A stretch of 64,000 bases of DNA from VXPQ01 sp965248175 (GCA_965248175.1 OZ252093.1:744001-808000), one strand, 5' to 3'; numbered from the stretch's first letter, positions 35,205 to 44,960 are shown. A program made the numbers and translations. Notes: generated by a model not told the origin, from the sequence alone.

Positions 35205-35615
35205 ATGCTCTATCTTAAAATCAAAACGGAAGTCGCAGAACTGGAGCGTATTTTCGCCGCCGTGGACGAACTTGGGAGTCAGAATAATTGGCCTGACGAC
35301 TTCCTCTTTCGAATCAATCTGGTGGTTGAAGAAGTGGCAATGAATTGCATAAAATACTGTCATATGGAGGGAGTGCCCGACTTCGAGATAACGATGGACC
35401 CTCAGGACGATGTGCTTACGATTGAGATTATCGATGCCGGACGACCCTTTGACCCGCTGACGGATGCCCCCGAGGCAGATACGGATTCGGATATCGAAGA
35501 TCGCGCCATAGGCGGTCTGGGCATACATCTGGTGCGCACCATGACAGACGATATGCGTTACCGGCGGGAAGCAGACCAGAATCATTTGACGCTGATCATG
35601 CACAAACCTTCATGA
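35205..35615 (+). CDS. RsbW-like anti-sigma serine kinase (GHKL ATPase)
   Basis: 136 residues, a lone HATPase_c_2 domain. The N box FRINLVVEEVAMNCIKYC and the G1 box EIIDAGRPFDPLTD are clear, with a G2-like GGLGIHLVRTMTDDMRYRR. It would phosphorylate the STAS antagonist on Ser and, when free, bind a target such as a sigma factor. No sigma gene is in the cassette. The last 4 bp overlap the start of the next gene (ATGA), so translation is coupled to the periplasmic binding protein. Confidence 0.9.
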   Translation: MLYLKIKTEVAELERIFAAVDELGSQNNWPDDFLFRINLVVEEVAMNCIKYCHMEGVPDFEITMDPQDDVLTIEIIDAGRPFDPLTDAPEADTDSDIEDRAIGGLGIHLVRTMTDDMRYRREADQNHLTLIMHKPS

Positions 35616-36985
35616 AGCGAATACCCGGCCTACTGGCAGCTGTGCTTCTGATGCTGGTTCTGGCGGGAGCTGGCCCTTTCATTGTTTCCATCACTATTCC
35701 TGAGGGATGGACCTGGTTGGGCAATGGGGTCGAAAAAAGTGAAAGCCGGGTGGTTCCGGAAGATAACGCGGAGGCCACCACCCTCTCTGAAAGCACTCCG
35801 CAAGATGCTCATTTGCCGGATACCGCTTCGGTAACGATTCGGGCAACCGGCGTCGGCGTTTCCGACGAACAGGTCCTTTTCGGTCAATCCGCAGCCTTCA
35901 GTGGACCGGCTCAGGAACTCGGCCAGGGCATGCAGCGGGGTATCCAGGCCGCTTTTCATGAAGTCAATCGGCGCGGCGGGGTTCATGGGCGGCAATTGAA
36001 ACTGATATCCCTTGACGATGCCTATGAACCCGAAGCAGCGATCCGGAATACCGTTCGATTGATTGAGGAGGAAAGGGTGTTTGCGCTGATTGGCGCTGTC
36101 GGCACACCCACTTCCCGTTCCGCCGTTCCGGTTGCCGCGGAGGCAAATATTCCCTACATCGCCCCGTTCACTGGCGCCGCCTTTCTGCGCGACACCACAT
36201 GGCGCAACATAATCAACCTGCGAGCCTCGTACGACCAGGAAACCGAGGAAATGGTCGCCCGGCTGACAGAAGATCTGGGTATTGAGCGTATCTCGATACT
36301 CTATCAAGATGATTCCTTCGGTCGTGCGGGGTATCTGGGAGCAAGAAAGGCGCTCGAAAAACGCGGGATGACGCCAGCCTCGATCGGATTGTATACGCGT
36401 AACACGCTGGCTGTCAAGACAGCCCTCCTTGATCTGCGACAGGGTGACCCCGAAGGAGTGATTCTCGTCGGAGCGTACCAACCGGTTGCCGCGCTGATCT
36501 CATGGGCAAGGCATACGGGAATGAATCCTGTTTTCATAACCATTTCTTTCGTGGGCAGTAACGCGTTGGCCAGAGAACTCGGGGAGGAAGGCGACGGCGT
36601 CTTTGTAACCCAAGTGGTGCCTTTCCCCCTGGATCAAACACTCCCGGTCGTTGCCGCCTACCAGCGCGCCCTGTCAGCCTACGCTCCCGAAGCAGTTCCC
36701 GGATTTGTCTCCTTCGAAGGCTATCTGGCCGGACGCCTGGCCGCTGCCGGACTGGAGCGGTGTGCCCAGGACGTGACAAGGAGCTGTTTCGTGGATGGTT
36801 TGCAGCGCACGAGCAGCATCGACATCGACGGATTCGAACTCCGCTACGGGGAAAACGACAATCAGGGATCAGATACCGTATTCCTGACCATGATAGGGGA
36901 AGACGGTCGGTATTACCCCGTCAACTCGCTCATGGACACAGATCGTTTGTGGAAACAACTGCCCGTTCTGTGGCCAATGAATTAG
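35612..36985 (+). CDS. periplasmic substrate-binding protein, Leu/Ile/Val-type (Peripla_BP_6)
   Basis: 457 residues. An N-terminal hydrophobic segment (LLAAVLLMLVLAGAGPFIVS) serves as signal or membrane anchor, followed by a ~50-residue low-complexity linker. The type I periplasmic-binding fold covers the rest: ILFGQSAAFSGPAQELGQGMQ-like start, IQAAFHEVNRRGGVHGRQL, FALIGAVGTPTSRSAVPVA, NIPYIAPFTGA, and ISILYQDDSFGRAGYLGA. These proteins sense branched amino acids, amides or similar ligands. No ABC permease or ATPase is adjacent; placed between an RsbW-like kinase and a histidine kinase, it is probably a sensor subunit, not a transporter component. Confidence 0.9.
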   Translation: MKRIPGLLAAVLLMLVLAGAGPFIVSITIPEGWTWLGNGVEKSESRVVPEDNAEATTLSESTPQDAHLPDTASVTIRATGVGVSDEQVLFGQSAAFSGPAQELGQGMQRGIQAAFHEVNRRGGVHGRQLKLISLDDAYEPEAAIRNTVRLIEEERVFALIGAVGTPTSRSAVPVAAEANIPYIAPFTGAAFLRDTTWRNIINLRASYDQETEEMVARLTEDLGIERISILYQDDSFGRAGYLGARKALEKRGMTPASIGLYTRNTLAVKTALLDLRQGDPEGVILVGAYQPVAALISWARHTGMNPVFITISFVGSNALARELGEEGDGVFVTQVVPFPLDQTLPVVAAYQRALSAYAPEAVPGFVSFEGYLAGRLAAAGLERCAQDVTRSCFVDGLQRTSSIDIDGFELRYGENDNQGSDTVFLTMIGEDGRYYPVNSLMDTDRLWKQLPVLWPMN

Positions 36986-37018
36986 TTACCTCGGCAACTC
37001 GCTCATAGACGAATATCT

Positions 37019-39187
37019 GTGGCCAACTCACTGCAAAGCCTGAAGAACCGTCGCTTCCGGATTTCCACTCAACTTTATTCCGGTATTGGAGGCGCTGTTG
37101 CCCTGACCGTGGCCGCAAGTCTGGTCGGGTGGTTTTCCTTCAACCGTGTCGGCGATGCCCAGAGCGATGTAAACGAAGGCACTATTCCCGAAATGGCGGC
37201 TGCCTTTGAGATTGCCCAATACAGTGGGACCCTGGTGGTTGCTGCTCCGCGCCTGACGGTCGCCGCGACGCCTGAAATATTCGAAGAAATCTATGTGAGC
37301 ATTATCGAGGCCCGTGAATCCTTTGATCTGCAACTGGCAGTTCTGGAGGAAAGCAGCGAGGGAACGGATGAGCGTTCTCAGCGCATTCGCACCCATTCCA
37401 ACACGCTGACTGCCAACCTTGAGGCTATCAAAAACCAGGGGGCCAGGATGTTTGAACTGGCCGACGCGCGGGAAAATTTACGAGAACAAATCATAAACCT
37501 GCGTAACCACTTTGAACGCATCGTGGTCTCGGCAATTGATGACCAGTTGTTCTACACGATCACCGGTTACCGCAACCTCGGCGACCCCCCTGTAGATCGC
37601 TCTGAGCATTTCTCGGAAGAGGAATTTGAACGGTACCGCCACTTGTCCGAGTTGCAAGCGGATGCCAACATTGCAACGGAGCTACTGGTAAACGCATTTA
37701 CCCACTCCTCCGCTGCGACTATCGAGCCGCTACGGGAACGTTTCGAGGCAGCCGCCAGCCGCATTGAACGTAATCTGGCAGTGCTCCGGGATTCCCCGTT
37801 TCATGCCGAACTCGCCCCCGCTTTCGACGAACTATACACGCTGGGGACGGGGGAGGGAAGCGGCTTTGTTTTACTGCAAGAGGAACTCCGGCTCGCTGAG
37901 AATCAACGAGACTTGCTTGCATACAACACAAACGAGGCCGGGAGCCTTATCGCCGAAGTGGATAGTCTGGTGATTGCTGCGCGCAACAGTGCACAAGAAG
38001 CCACCGATGCTTCTGCCAATGCCATCTTCACGGGCCGCACATTACTCCTTTCGATCAGTATTCTCAGTATAATCGGGGCCGTTCTTATCGCCTGGTTATT
38101 CGTCGGGCGCATATTGCTTTCTCGCATTCAACGCTTGTCGGACTGGATGCATCGCATGGCCGAGGGCGATCTGGAGCTTGAGGTCGAGATCGGCGGAAAT
38201 GACGAGGTTACCGACATGGCTGGAGCACTGGAGGTGTTCCGGCGCCATGCTCTGGAGGTGCAACGACTCAACCTCGTGGAAATGTTGGCGGAAGATCTGA
38301 AGGCGAAAAACAATGAACTGGAAAGTGTTCTGGACAAACTGCGCCGGGCCCAGGACCAGATTGTCATGCAGAAAAAACTGGCGGCCCTCGGCGAATTGAC
38401 GGCAGGTGTGGCACATGAAATCAGAAACCCGCTGAACTTCGTCAAGAACTTCTCCGAAGCGTCGGAAGAGCTTCTTGAGGAACTGCACGAGGTGCTGGAG
38501 GAAAGTAACGAAAAGCTAAGCGACGATCAGCAGGGCCTCATCCAGGAAATCACGGACGACCTGAACAGCAATTTCGAGCGCATCAAGCACCACGGCGAGC
38601 GCGCCGATCGCATCGTTCATGACATGCTGATGCTGGGGCGGGGCGAAGCGGAACACCAGGAAACCGACATTAACAACCTGCTCGATGAACATGTCCGCCT
38701 TGCCTACCATAGCGTACGGGCAAGCGATTCCGACTTTCAGCTCGACATAAAAGAAGATTTCGATCCGAATGCGGGTATCCTCAAGGTCATATCCCAGGAT
38801 TTAGGCCGCGTTTTCCTGAACATGGTGAACAACAGTTGCTATGCGATCGACGAAAAGCGACGCGAAAAGGTAGCAGCCGGGGAGGGGATCGAGACCTACA
38901 TGCCGACGCTGTGGCTCATCACCAAGCGCAAGGAAGACAAGGTCGAGGTACGTATCAAGGACAACGGAAATGGGATTCCCCCTGATGTTCTGAAAAAGAT
39001 ATTCGATCCGTTCTTCACCACGAAGCCCACAGACAAGGGCACCGGACTCGGACTCGCCATGTCCAGCGACATTATACGCGAGCACGGAGGGACCATCCGC
39101 GTTAACACCGAACCAGGTGAATTCACCGAAATGGTCATTGAACTACCCCTGACGCCGGCAGAGGTAACGGCTGAAGCAACCGGATAG
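37019..39187 (+). CDS. HAMP-domain sensor histidine kinase
   Basis: 722 residues from a GTG. Two membrane helices (ALTVAASLVGWFSFN near residue 30 and LLLSISILSIIGAVLIAWLF near 345) bracket a ~300-residue helical sensor domain, followed by HAMP (SDWMHRMAEGDLELEVEIGG), a coiled coil, the H box ELTAGVAHEIRNPLNFVKNF, N box DLGRVFLNMVNNSCYAID, G1 DNGNGIPPDV, F box FDPFFTTKP and G2 GTGLGLAMS. The N box (NNSC-YA) is that of the HATPase family. It starts 33 bp after the binding-protein gene. Likely input is the periplasmic binding protein; likely output the receiver of the PP2C phosphatase encoded three genes upstream. Confidence 0.93.
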   Translation: MANSLQSLKNRRFRISTQLYSGIGGAVALTVAASLVGWFSFNRVGDAQSDVNEGTIPEMAAAFEIAQYSGTLVVAAPRLTVAATPEIFEEIYVSIIEARESFDLQLAVLEESSEGTDERSQRIRTHSNTLTANLEAIKNQGARMFELADARENLREQIINLRNHFERIVVSAIDDQLFYTITGYRNLGDPPVDRSEHFSEEEFERYRHLSELQADANIATELLVNAFTHSSAATIEPLRERFEAAASRIERNLAVLRDSPFHAELAPAFDELYTLGTGEGSGFVLLQEELRLAENQRDLLAYNTNEAGSLIAEVDSLVIAARNSAQEATDASANAIFTGRTLLLSISILSIIGAVLIAWLFVGRILLSRIQRLSDWMHRMAEGDLELEVEIGGNDEVTDMAGALEVFRRHALEVQRLNLVEMLAEDLKAKNNELESVLDKLRRAQDQIVMQKKLAALGELTAGVAHEIRNPLNFVKNFSEASEELLEELHEVLEESNEKLSDDQQGLIQEITDDLNSNFERIKHHGERADRIVHDMLMLGRGEAEHQETDINNLLDEHVRLAYHSVRASDSDFQLDIKEDFDPNAGILKVISQDLGRVFLNMVNNSCYAIDEKRREKVAAGEGIETYMPTLWLITKRKEDKVEVRIKDNGNGIPPDVLKKIFDPFFTTKPTDKGTGLGLAMSSDIIREHGGTIRVNTEPGEFTEMVIELPLTPAEVTAEATG

Positions 39188-39211
39188 CGCACCGGAAAAG
39201 GCGCCAACTCC

Positions 39212-40732
39212 TTACTGGTTCTTGTCGCGGCGCCGAGCATGATTGGACGGCTTCTTGTCAGCACTTTGCTCATCCTCCTTCGCTTCCGGCCGCACCGTTT
39301 GCCCCTTGTTCACATGTATGTCGCTAACGAACATGGCCAGTAATTCCGGTTCTTCCCGGGCCAATTCCTGGACAAGCGGCACAAATTGTCGGGCGCGCTC
39401 CCGCTCCATATTCGTTCGTTCGCGAAGACGATTCTCCAACACGACCGTAAGGCGCTCCGCAACACGCGCACTCACATCCTCCGGCGTCGGGAGGGGACGT
39501 TTTTCCACCGGTACTCCATAGCGCATTGCCGAGCGGATGAGGTCCGTCTCATCCTCCACAGTCGCAAGCACGACAGCGACGCCCATTTTCCCGGCGCGGG
39601 CTGTCCGGCCGGACCGGTGAATCAGGTATTCCGGATCTTGCGGCACGTCATACATGAATACATGGCTGAGGTCCGATATATCAATCCCCCGGGCAGCGAC
39701 ATCCGTGGCGACCAGAAAGCGCGTCTCTCCTGAATGGGCTCGGGCAAGGGCGGCCTCCCGGGCCTTCTGCGATAAATCTCCAGAGATGGCGTCAGCGCTA
39801 TAGCCATAATTCTGCAGAAACGTCGTCAAATACTCGACATCCCTTTTCCTGTTGACGAATACGATAGCTGATTCGGGGTTTTCAATCTCGAACAGACGTA
39901 CCAGAACGCGATCTTTTTCCATCGGATCGGTCACATAATACCGGTATTCCATCGTCTCGATGCTCTCCTTGCCCGCACTCAACGAAATGAACCGGGGCTC
40001 CGTGAGAAAATCGCGACTGAGCGACCGCACCCTTGGAGGAATCGTGGCGCTAAACATCAGGGTGCACCGTTCGGCGGGCAAATACCGCCTCAACTCCTGC
40101 ATGTCCGGGTAGAAGCCCATCGAGAGCATTTCGTCGGCTTCATCGAAGATGACATATTCGAGTTGCCGCAGATCGGCATTGCCCCGGCTGAGATGATCGA
40201 GAATACGGCCGGGCGTACCAATCACTACCTGGGCGCCTTCTGTCAAACCCTTGGTTTGCGGCCCGTACTCGACCCCCCCATACACAAGAACAGATTCTAA
40301 GGCACTGGTCTCGCGGGCGCCTTGCTTCATGTGTTCGAACACATGGTTGATTTGCTTCGCCAGTTCGCGTGTGGGCGTCATGACAAGTGCTTGCGTGACG
40401 CGGCGCGACGGATCCAGAAGTTCGAAAAGCGGCAGCAAAAAAGCGCCGGTCTTGCCGGATCCGGTGCGGGACTGTACAATCAGATCGGCACCCTCAAGAA
40501 TGTACGGAATGACCTGTTCTTGCACGGGCATAAGGCTGTCCCATCCGGCAGCGCTCAGAGCCGCCCGCACCTTCACGGGCAAGTTGTCAATCGAAGCGTC
40601 GGGAAGACGCTCTGCAACACCCTCCTGGATTTCCTGAATCTGGCGTTCGCTATGCTGCTCGCGCTGCGCGCGACGGGTCAGATCAATGACCTTGGTGTAG
40701 GAAGATGATGGGGTTTCGTCGTTCGCGTTCAT
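39212..40732 (-). CDS. DEAD-box RNA helicase
   Basis: 506 residues. All helicase motifs are present: Q motif region (AALSAAGWDSLMPVQEQVIP), motif I QSRTGSGKTGAF, Ia PTRELAKQ, Ib TPGRILDHL, II DEAD in VIFDEADEMLSMG, III SAT, IV IVFVNRKRDVEYL, V ATDVAARGID and VI HRSGRTARAG. The N-terminal extension (~40 residues) is charged, and the C-terminal tail after ~residue 400 is rich in Glu/Arg/Lys and ends basic. Probably acts in ribosome assembly or mRNA turnover, like DeaD/CshA. Convergent with the histidine kinase gene. Confidence 0.92.
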   Translation of the reverse strand: MNANDETPSSSYTKVIDLTRRAQREQHSERQIQEIQEGVAERLPDASIDNLPVKVRAALSAAGWDSLMPVQEQVIPYILEGADLIVQSRTGSGKTGAFLLPLFELLDPSRRVTQALVMTPTRELAKQINHVFEHMKQGARETSALESVLVYGGVEYGPQTKGLTEGAQVVIGTPGRILDHLSRGNADLRQLEYVIFDEADEMLSMGFYPDMQELRRYLPAERCTLMFSATIPPRVRSLSRDFLTEPRFISLSAGKESIETMEYRYYVTDPMEKDRVLVRLFEIENPESAIVFVNRKRDVEYLTTFLQNYGYSADAISGDLSQKAREAALARAHSGETRFLVATDVAARGIDISDLSHVFMYDVPQDPEYLIHRSGRTARAGKMGVAVVLATVEDETDLIRSAMRYGVPVEKRPLPTPEDVSARVAERLTVVLENRLRERTNMERERARQFVPLVQELAREEPELLAMFVSDIHVNKGQTVRPEAKEDEQSADKKPSNHARRRDKNQ

Positions 40733-40783
40733 AACCTCTGATATCTGGTGGACGGGCCGGGAGCGATATGCTCCCGGTTGGCG

Positions 40784-41533
40784 TCACATGGCAAGGCCCC
40801 CATCGACATGAAGCACATGCCCCGTAATGTAATCCGCTGCGGGGGAGGCCAGAAAATGCACGGCGTTTGCCACGTCCTGCGGTGTTGCGGTACGTTTCAG
40901 CGCAATCGTATCAAGCAGCGCGCTGCGTGCGGCGTCACTCAAGCCAGCGGTCATATCCGTTTCCACATAGCCGGGGGCCACAACATTTACGGTAACCCCA
41001 CGGGCTCCGAGTTCCCTGGCAAGGCTCTTCGAAAAGCCTATAATGCCGGCCTTCGAAGCCGCATAGTTCGTTTGCCCCGGGTTTCCGACAACGCCTATAA
41101 CGGAAGACATATTCACGATTTTCCCGGCCCGCTGCTTCATCATGGGCCGGTACGCCATTTTGCAAAAATTGAACACACTTTTCAAGTTGGTGCTCACAAC
41201 CACGTCCCAGTCATGCTCGTTCATCCGAAGCATCAGTCCATCACGCGTAATTCCGGCGTTATTGACCAGTACGTCTATGGACCCCCATGCTTCCAACACG
41301 CCGCCCACTGCTTCCTCGGCAGACGAAATCTCAGCGGCGTCTCCCTGAAAAACGAGGCATTCCGAACCGGATTCCTGCAATTGCCGGCAAAGTGCATTTG
41401 CCTCGTCGGTGGAAGATCGGTACGTAAAGGCCACGCGCGCACCGGCCGCGGCCAGCGTTTCGACGACAGCCCGCCCAATGCCTCGGGAAGCGCCCGTAAC
41501 GAGCGCCGTTTTCCCGTCCAAATCAAAAGCCAT
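40784..41533 (-). CDS. fabG: 3-oxoacyl-[ACP] reductase
   Basis: 249 residues from ATG 41533 (MAFDLDGKTALVTGASRGIG). The frame is open much further upstream, but homology begins here. FabG reduces 3-oxoacyl-ACP with NADPH in fatty-acid elongation. Short-chain dehydrogenase motifs are complete: TGASRGIGRAV for the cofactor, NNAGITRDG, active-site Ser in MSSVIG, and Y-x-x-x-K in YAASKAG. It is the last gene of a plsX-fabH-fabD-fabG series; the usual next gene, acpP, is not behind it. Confidence 0.95.
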   Translation of the reverse strand: MAFDLDGKTALVTGASRGIGRAVVETLAAAGARVAFTYRSSTDEANALCRQLQESGSECLVFQGDAAEISSAEEAVGGVLEAWGSIDVLVNNAGITRDGLMLRMNEHDWDVVVSTNLKSVFNFCKMAYRPMMKQRAGKIVNMSSVIGVVGNPGQTNYAASKAGIIGFSKSLARELGARGVTVNVVAPGYVETDMTAGLSDAARSALLDTIALKRTATPQDVANAVHFLASPAADYITGHVLHVDGGLAM

Positions 41534-41598
41534 GGTCCCGAAGAAATCGGTGAATGAGAACAAGCCAGCGCAAAAGTTGGCTCGAATGCGATAGTCTT

Positions 41599-42555
41599 TC
41601 AGGCTCCGGTAGTAAGAATCAACGCCAGTTCGTCGGCTTTGCCTGCGGAAATTGTCTTGATGTCTCGCCCAAGAGTGCGGCGTGCCAGCCCGCACAGCAC
41701 ATTGCCCGCACCGATCTCGATATAACCGTCGGCGCCGTCCGCGTGCATGTTCCGAAGCGACCTGGACCAGTGCACGGGCGCCGTAAGTTGCGCCACCAGC
41801 GCCTGACGTATCTCGTCCGGATCGCAGGTGGCCGAGGCCGTCACATTGAGGTATACAGGAAAGAGGGTAGGCCGGATAGTACATCCCGAGAGCGCGCGTT
41901 CGAGCCCCTCACGGGCCCGTTCCATGAGCGGCGAATGAAAAGCACCGTTCACAGGCAGTGGCGCCACGCGCCGGGCGCCTCGCGTGCGCATCTCCTGCAT
42001 GGCCCGTTCAACAGCCGATGCGTCTCCGGATATAACCACCTGCCCGGGAGCATTGAAATTCGCCGCCACCACCACGGAATCAGAGGTCTCCGAGACCTCC
42101 TCGCATGCGTGCACCACCTGGTTATCTTCCATACCGAGCACGGCGGCCATCGTACCAGGGCGTTCGTCGTCTGCGTTCGCCATGAGTTCGCCGCGCCGCC
42201 GCACAAGCTGCAGGCCGTCTTCGAAGGAAAGAGCACCCGCAGCAACCAGTGCGCTGTATTCACCAAGGCTGTGGCCGGCCGCCATTGCCGCCTGCAAATC
42301 TGTGCGGCGCAGTATCGCCATGACCGCCATACTGTGTACGTACAGCGCAGGCTGTGTCCTGTCGGTCCGCTTCAGCGCGGCACTGCTTTCTTCCTCCGAC
42401 GTGCCGAACATGATCTCCGAAAGCGGAAAGCTCAACAGCCGATCCGCCTGATCAATGATCTCGCGGGCTTCGGCGAAGCGTTCGTACAGGTCCTCCGCCA
42501 TACCTGCGTACTGGCTCCCCTGCCCCGGAAAAAGAAAGACGGCCTTATTCATCAT
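41599..42555 (-). CDS. fabD: malonyl-CoA:ACP transacylase
   Basis: 318 residues. Moves malonyl from CoA to acyl carrier protein. N-terminal FPGQGSQYAGM, active-site nucleophile in AAGHSLGEYSALV (GHSLG), the catalytic His in VNGAFHSPLM, and NVTASATCDPDEIRQ-type C-terminal strand are all present. It is 42 bp from the stop of fabH and 65 bp before fabG. Confidence 0.95.
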   Translation of the reverse strand: MMNKAVFLFPGQGSQYAGMAEDLYERFAEAREIIDQADRLLSFPLSEIMFGTSEEESSAALKRTDRTQPALYVHSMAVMAILRRTDLQAAMAAGHSLGEYSALVAAGALSFEDGLQLVRRRGELMANADDERPGTMAAVLGMEDNQVVHACEEVSETSDSVVVAANFNAPGQVVISGDASAVERAMQEMRTRGARRVAPLPVNGAFHSPLMERAREGLERALSGCTIRPTLFPVYLNVTASATCDPDEIRQALVAQLTAPVHWSRSLRNMHADGADGYIEIGAGNVLCGLARRTLGRDIKTISAGKADELALILTTGA

Positions 42556-42597
42556 TCGCTATGGTCGTGCGGACGGCATACAGCCGGCGCCAGCCGG

Positions 42598-43635
42598 TTA
42601 CAACTCCGCGGCTACGCGTACTTCCGCCTCTTTTCTCACCACCTTACTGCCGTCGTAGGCCCAGCGAAGATAACAGGACCCCCAGGTAAATCCGCCGCCG
42701 AACGCCACCAGAATAAGGATGTCTCCCCGGCGCAGGTCGCTTTCCTGATCTGCAAAACACAAGGGAATGGTTGCTGCGGTCGTGTTACCGTAGCGGTCGA
42801 TATTGAGTATAACCTTGTCACTATCGAGACCCATTTGCCGCGCTGTCGTGTCGATGATCCGCTGGTTGGCCTGGTGCGGAACAAGGTAGCGAATGTCGTC
42901 CACCCCCAAATTGTGGCGTTTCATGATCTCTTCGGCGGACCGGGTCATGCCGTCCACGGCATACTTGAACACTGCACGCCCTTGCTGCCGCAAAAAATGC
43001 ATACCCTTCGCAACCGTTTCGTAGGTGGGGGGATTCAGGCTCCCTCCTCCCGGCATAGAGAGCAGGTCGGCATATTTCCCGTCGATACGCTGGTAAAAAT
43101 CGATAATTCCGCATTCCCCGGGATCAGGCTCCAGTAGTACGGCGGCGGCGGCGTCCCCGAAAAGAACGCACGTTGCCCGATCCTCGAAATTCGCAATACC
43201 TGTCATCTTGTCTGCGCCAATGACAAGCACCTTCTCGTGGCGGCCGCTTTCGATCATCTGCGCACCTGTCGAAAGAGCGAAAAGAAACCCGCTGCACGCC
43301 GCGGAAAGATCAAAGCCCCAGGCATTCGACGCGCCGATGCTATCCTGCACAAGACAGGCTGTCGCGGGGAAAAACATGTCCGGCGTTATGGTGGCAACGA
43401 TGATCACATCGATTTCTTCCGGATCCAGCCCCCGCTTCTCCAGCAAATCCTGCGCTGCTTTCGATGCCATGTACGCGGTTGCCTTATCGGGATCGCGGAG
43501 AATGCGGCGTTCCCGAATGCCGGTACGCGTCCGGATCCACTCGTCATCGGTATCCACGATCCGCTCAATATCCGCGTTCGTAAGCCGCTCGTCAGGGAGA
43601 AAGTGCCCAACCGCTGTAATAGCCGCATATCTCAT
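42598..43635 (-). CDS. fabH: 3-oxoacyl-[ACP] synthase III
   Basis: 345 residues from ATG 43635 (MRYAAITAVGHFLPDE); a start at 43659 adds 8 residues with no homology. KASIII starts fatty-acid synthesis by condensing acetyl-CoA (or branched primer) with malonyl-ACP. The catalytic triad is complete: Cys in DLSAACSGFLFAL, His in VPHQANQRI, Asn in DRYGNTTAATIP. VDTDDEWIRTRTGIRERRIL (20 residues) is the N-terminal signature. The C-terminal ~20 residues are a short charged extension. Confidence 0.95.
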   Translation of the reverse strand: MRYAAITAVGHFLPDERLTNADIERIVDTDDEWIRTRTGIRERRILRDPDKATAYMASKAAQDLLEKRGLDPEEIDVIIVATITPDMFFPATACLVQDSIGASNAWGFDLSAACSGFLFALSTGAQMIESGRHEKVLVIGADKMTGIANFEDRATCVLFGDAAAAVLLEPDPGECGIIDFYQRIDGKYADLLSMPGGGSLNPPTYETVAKGMHFLRQQGRAVFKYAVDGMTRSAEEIMKRHNLGVDDIRYLVPHQANQRIIDTTARQMGLDSDKVILNIDRYGNTTAATIPLCFADQESDLRRGDILILVAFGGGFTWGSCYLRWAYDGSKVVRKEAEVRVAAEL

Positions 43636-43711
43636 GGCGCTGTTCATCGCTGGTTGCATGATGGGGAATACCCCTTCTGCAAACCCTCTGCACAGATGAT
43701 GGTTCGGGACA

Positions 43712-44719
43712 TCATTTGCCGAATGCCTTGTTCATCGCCTCCAGCGCCCCATGCCGCGCCACGTCGGCGGCCATGAGAATAATGCGCTCGATTGCACGGA
43801 CCGTCGACCCGCCGTGTCCGATCATCACATTGCCATTCACCCCAAGAAGTGGCGCTCCGCCGTACTCCTCGTAGCTGAAACGAAGCCGCACGGCAGAAAG
43901 CACATTACACACCATCTTCTTGTCCGGGTCGGAAAACGCCTGCTGCTCCATTTCTTCCGCAATCATCTGGGGGAACGCGGATGCAACGCTCTCCCCGAAC
44001 TTGAGAAGAATGTTGCCGACGAATCCGTCGCAGACCACTACGTCAGCCATGTGGTGAAGGATGTCACGCCCCTCGATATTCCCGCAGAAATTAATACCCG
44101 GAGACGCCTGGAGGAGTTTGTAGGCAGCCTTGACCTGCTCGTTGCCCTTCCGGGCTTCCTCGCCCAGGTTCACGAGGGCCACCCTCGGGTTCTCAAGCTG
44201 CATCACAGTGGACGCATAGATCGAGCCCATCCTCGCAAACTGAAGCAAGTGCTCCGGGCGGCAATCAACATTGGTGCCCACATCGAGTATGATACAATGG
44301 CCCTTGGTCGTCGGGAAAAAGGAAACGACCGAGGGACGAGCAACGCCCTGTAAACTGCCCAGTATGAAAAGCGAAGCCGCCATGATGGCGCCTGTATTTC
44401 CAGCGCTGACAAATCCGTGAGCCCTGCCTTCCCGCACCGCGCCAAGCCCAACATGAATGGAGGAACCCCGCTTCGATTTTACGGCGGCGGCCGGGGCCTC
44501 GTCCATAGCGATCACATCAGGGGCATGAACGATGTGCAATGGCAACAGGTCGGTAGCTCCCTTCCTCTGCGCTATCTCAGTTTGCAAGGCATCTTCCTGC
44601 CCCACAAGAAGCACCTCAAGATCGCCGCCCGAAGCCTCCAGCGCACGTATAGCGCCCTCAACGACAACGGAGGGGGCCTTGTCGCCCCCCATAGCATCAA
44701 CCGCTACCCGAATGGCCAT
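43712..44719 (-). CDS. plsX: phosphate acyltransferase PlsX
   Basis: 335 residues. PlsX converts acyl-ACP to acyl-phosphate for phospholipid synthesis by PlsY. Family signatures: AVDAMGGDKAPSVVVEGA at the start, SAGNTGAIMAASLFILG, PTTKGHCIILDVGTNVDCRP, VVCDGFVGNILLKFGE and a C-terminal YEEYGGAPLLGVNG. It lies between rpmF (49 bp) and fabH (52-76 bp) in the standard order. Confidence 0.95.
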   Translation of the reverse strand: MAIRVAVDAMGGDKAPSVVVEGAIRALEASGGDLEVLLVGQEDALQTEIAQRKGATDLLPLHIVHAPDVIAMDEAPAAAVKSKRGSSIHVGLGAVREGRAHGFVSAGNTGAIMAASLFILGSLQGVARPSVVSFFPTTKGHCIILDVGTNVDCRPEHLLQFARMGSIYASTVMQLENPRVALVNLGEEARKGNEQVKAAYKLLQASPGINFCGNIEGRDILHHMADVVVCDGFVGNILLKFGESVASAFPQMIAEEMEQQAFSDPDKKMVCNVLSAVRLRFSYEEYGGAPLLGVNGNVMIGHGGSTVRAIERIILMAADVARHGALEAMNKAFGK

Positions 44720-44768
44720 GTTGGAAGATATGGAGAAACGGCCGGCGGACCGGACGCAATGCTATGGC

Positions 44769-44960
44769 CTAAACGGCTTCTTTCGGCTCGATCACCTGAC
44801 GGCCCCGGTAATAACCGCAACTGGGACAAGCGTGATGCAAAAGCTTCGACGTGCCGCAGTTGGGGCACTCCGCTATCTGTGGTTCCTTCAAGCTACCGTA
44901 ATACCGGGCCCGGCGTTGCCGTGTTCGAGCCTTGGAGTGTTTTCTTTTTGGATTCGCCAT
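44769..44960 (-). CDS. rpmF: 50S ribosomal protein L32
   Basis: 63 residues: MANPKRKHSKARTRQRRARY followed by a zinc-binding CPNCG...CPSCGYYRG knuckle, so this is the C+ (zinc-containing) form of L32. It lies between the DUF177 gene and plsX, the usual arrangement that couples a ribosomal protein to lipid synthesis genes. Confidence 0.96.
   Translation of the reverse strand: MANPKRKHSKARTRQRRARYYGSLKEPQIAECPNCGTSKLLHHACPSCGYYRGRQVIEPKEAV

Noticed and set aside
41534..41884. N-terminal extension of fabG to 41884
   Set aside because: The extra 117 residues overlap fabD in another frame and have no homology; FabG starts at 41533.
41554..43137. 527-codon plus-strand frame opposite fabD/fabH
   Set aside because: Antisense shadow of two clear enzymes with full catalytic residues; no family features.
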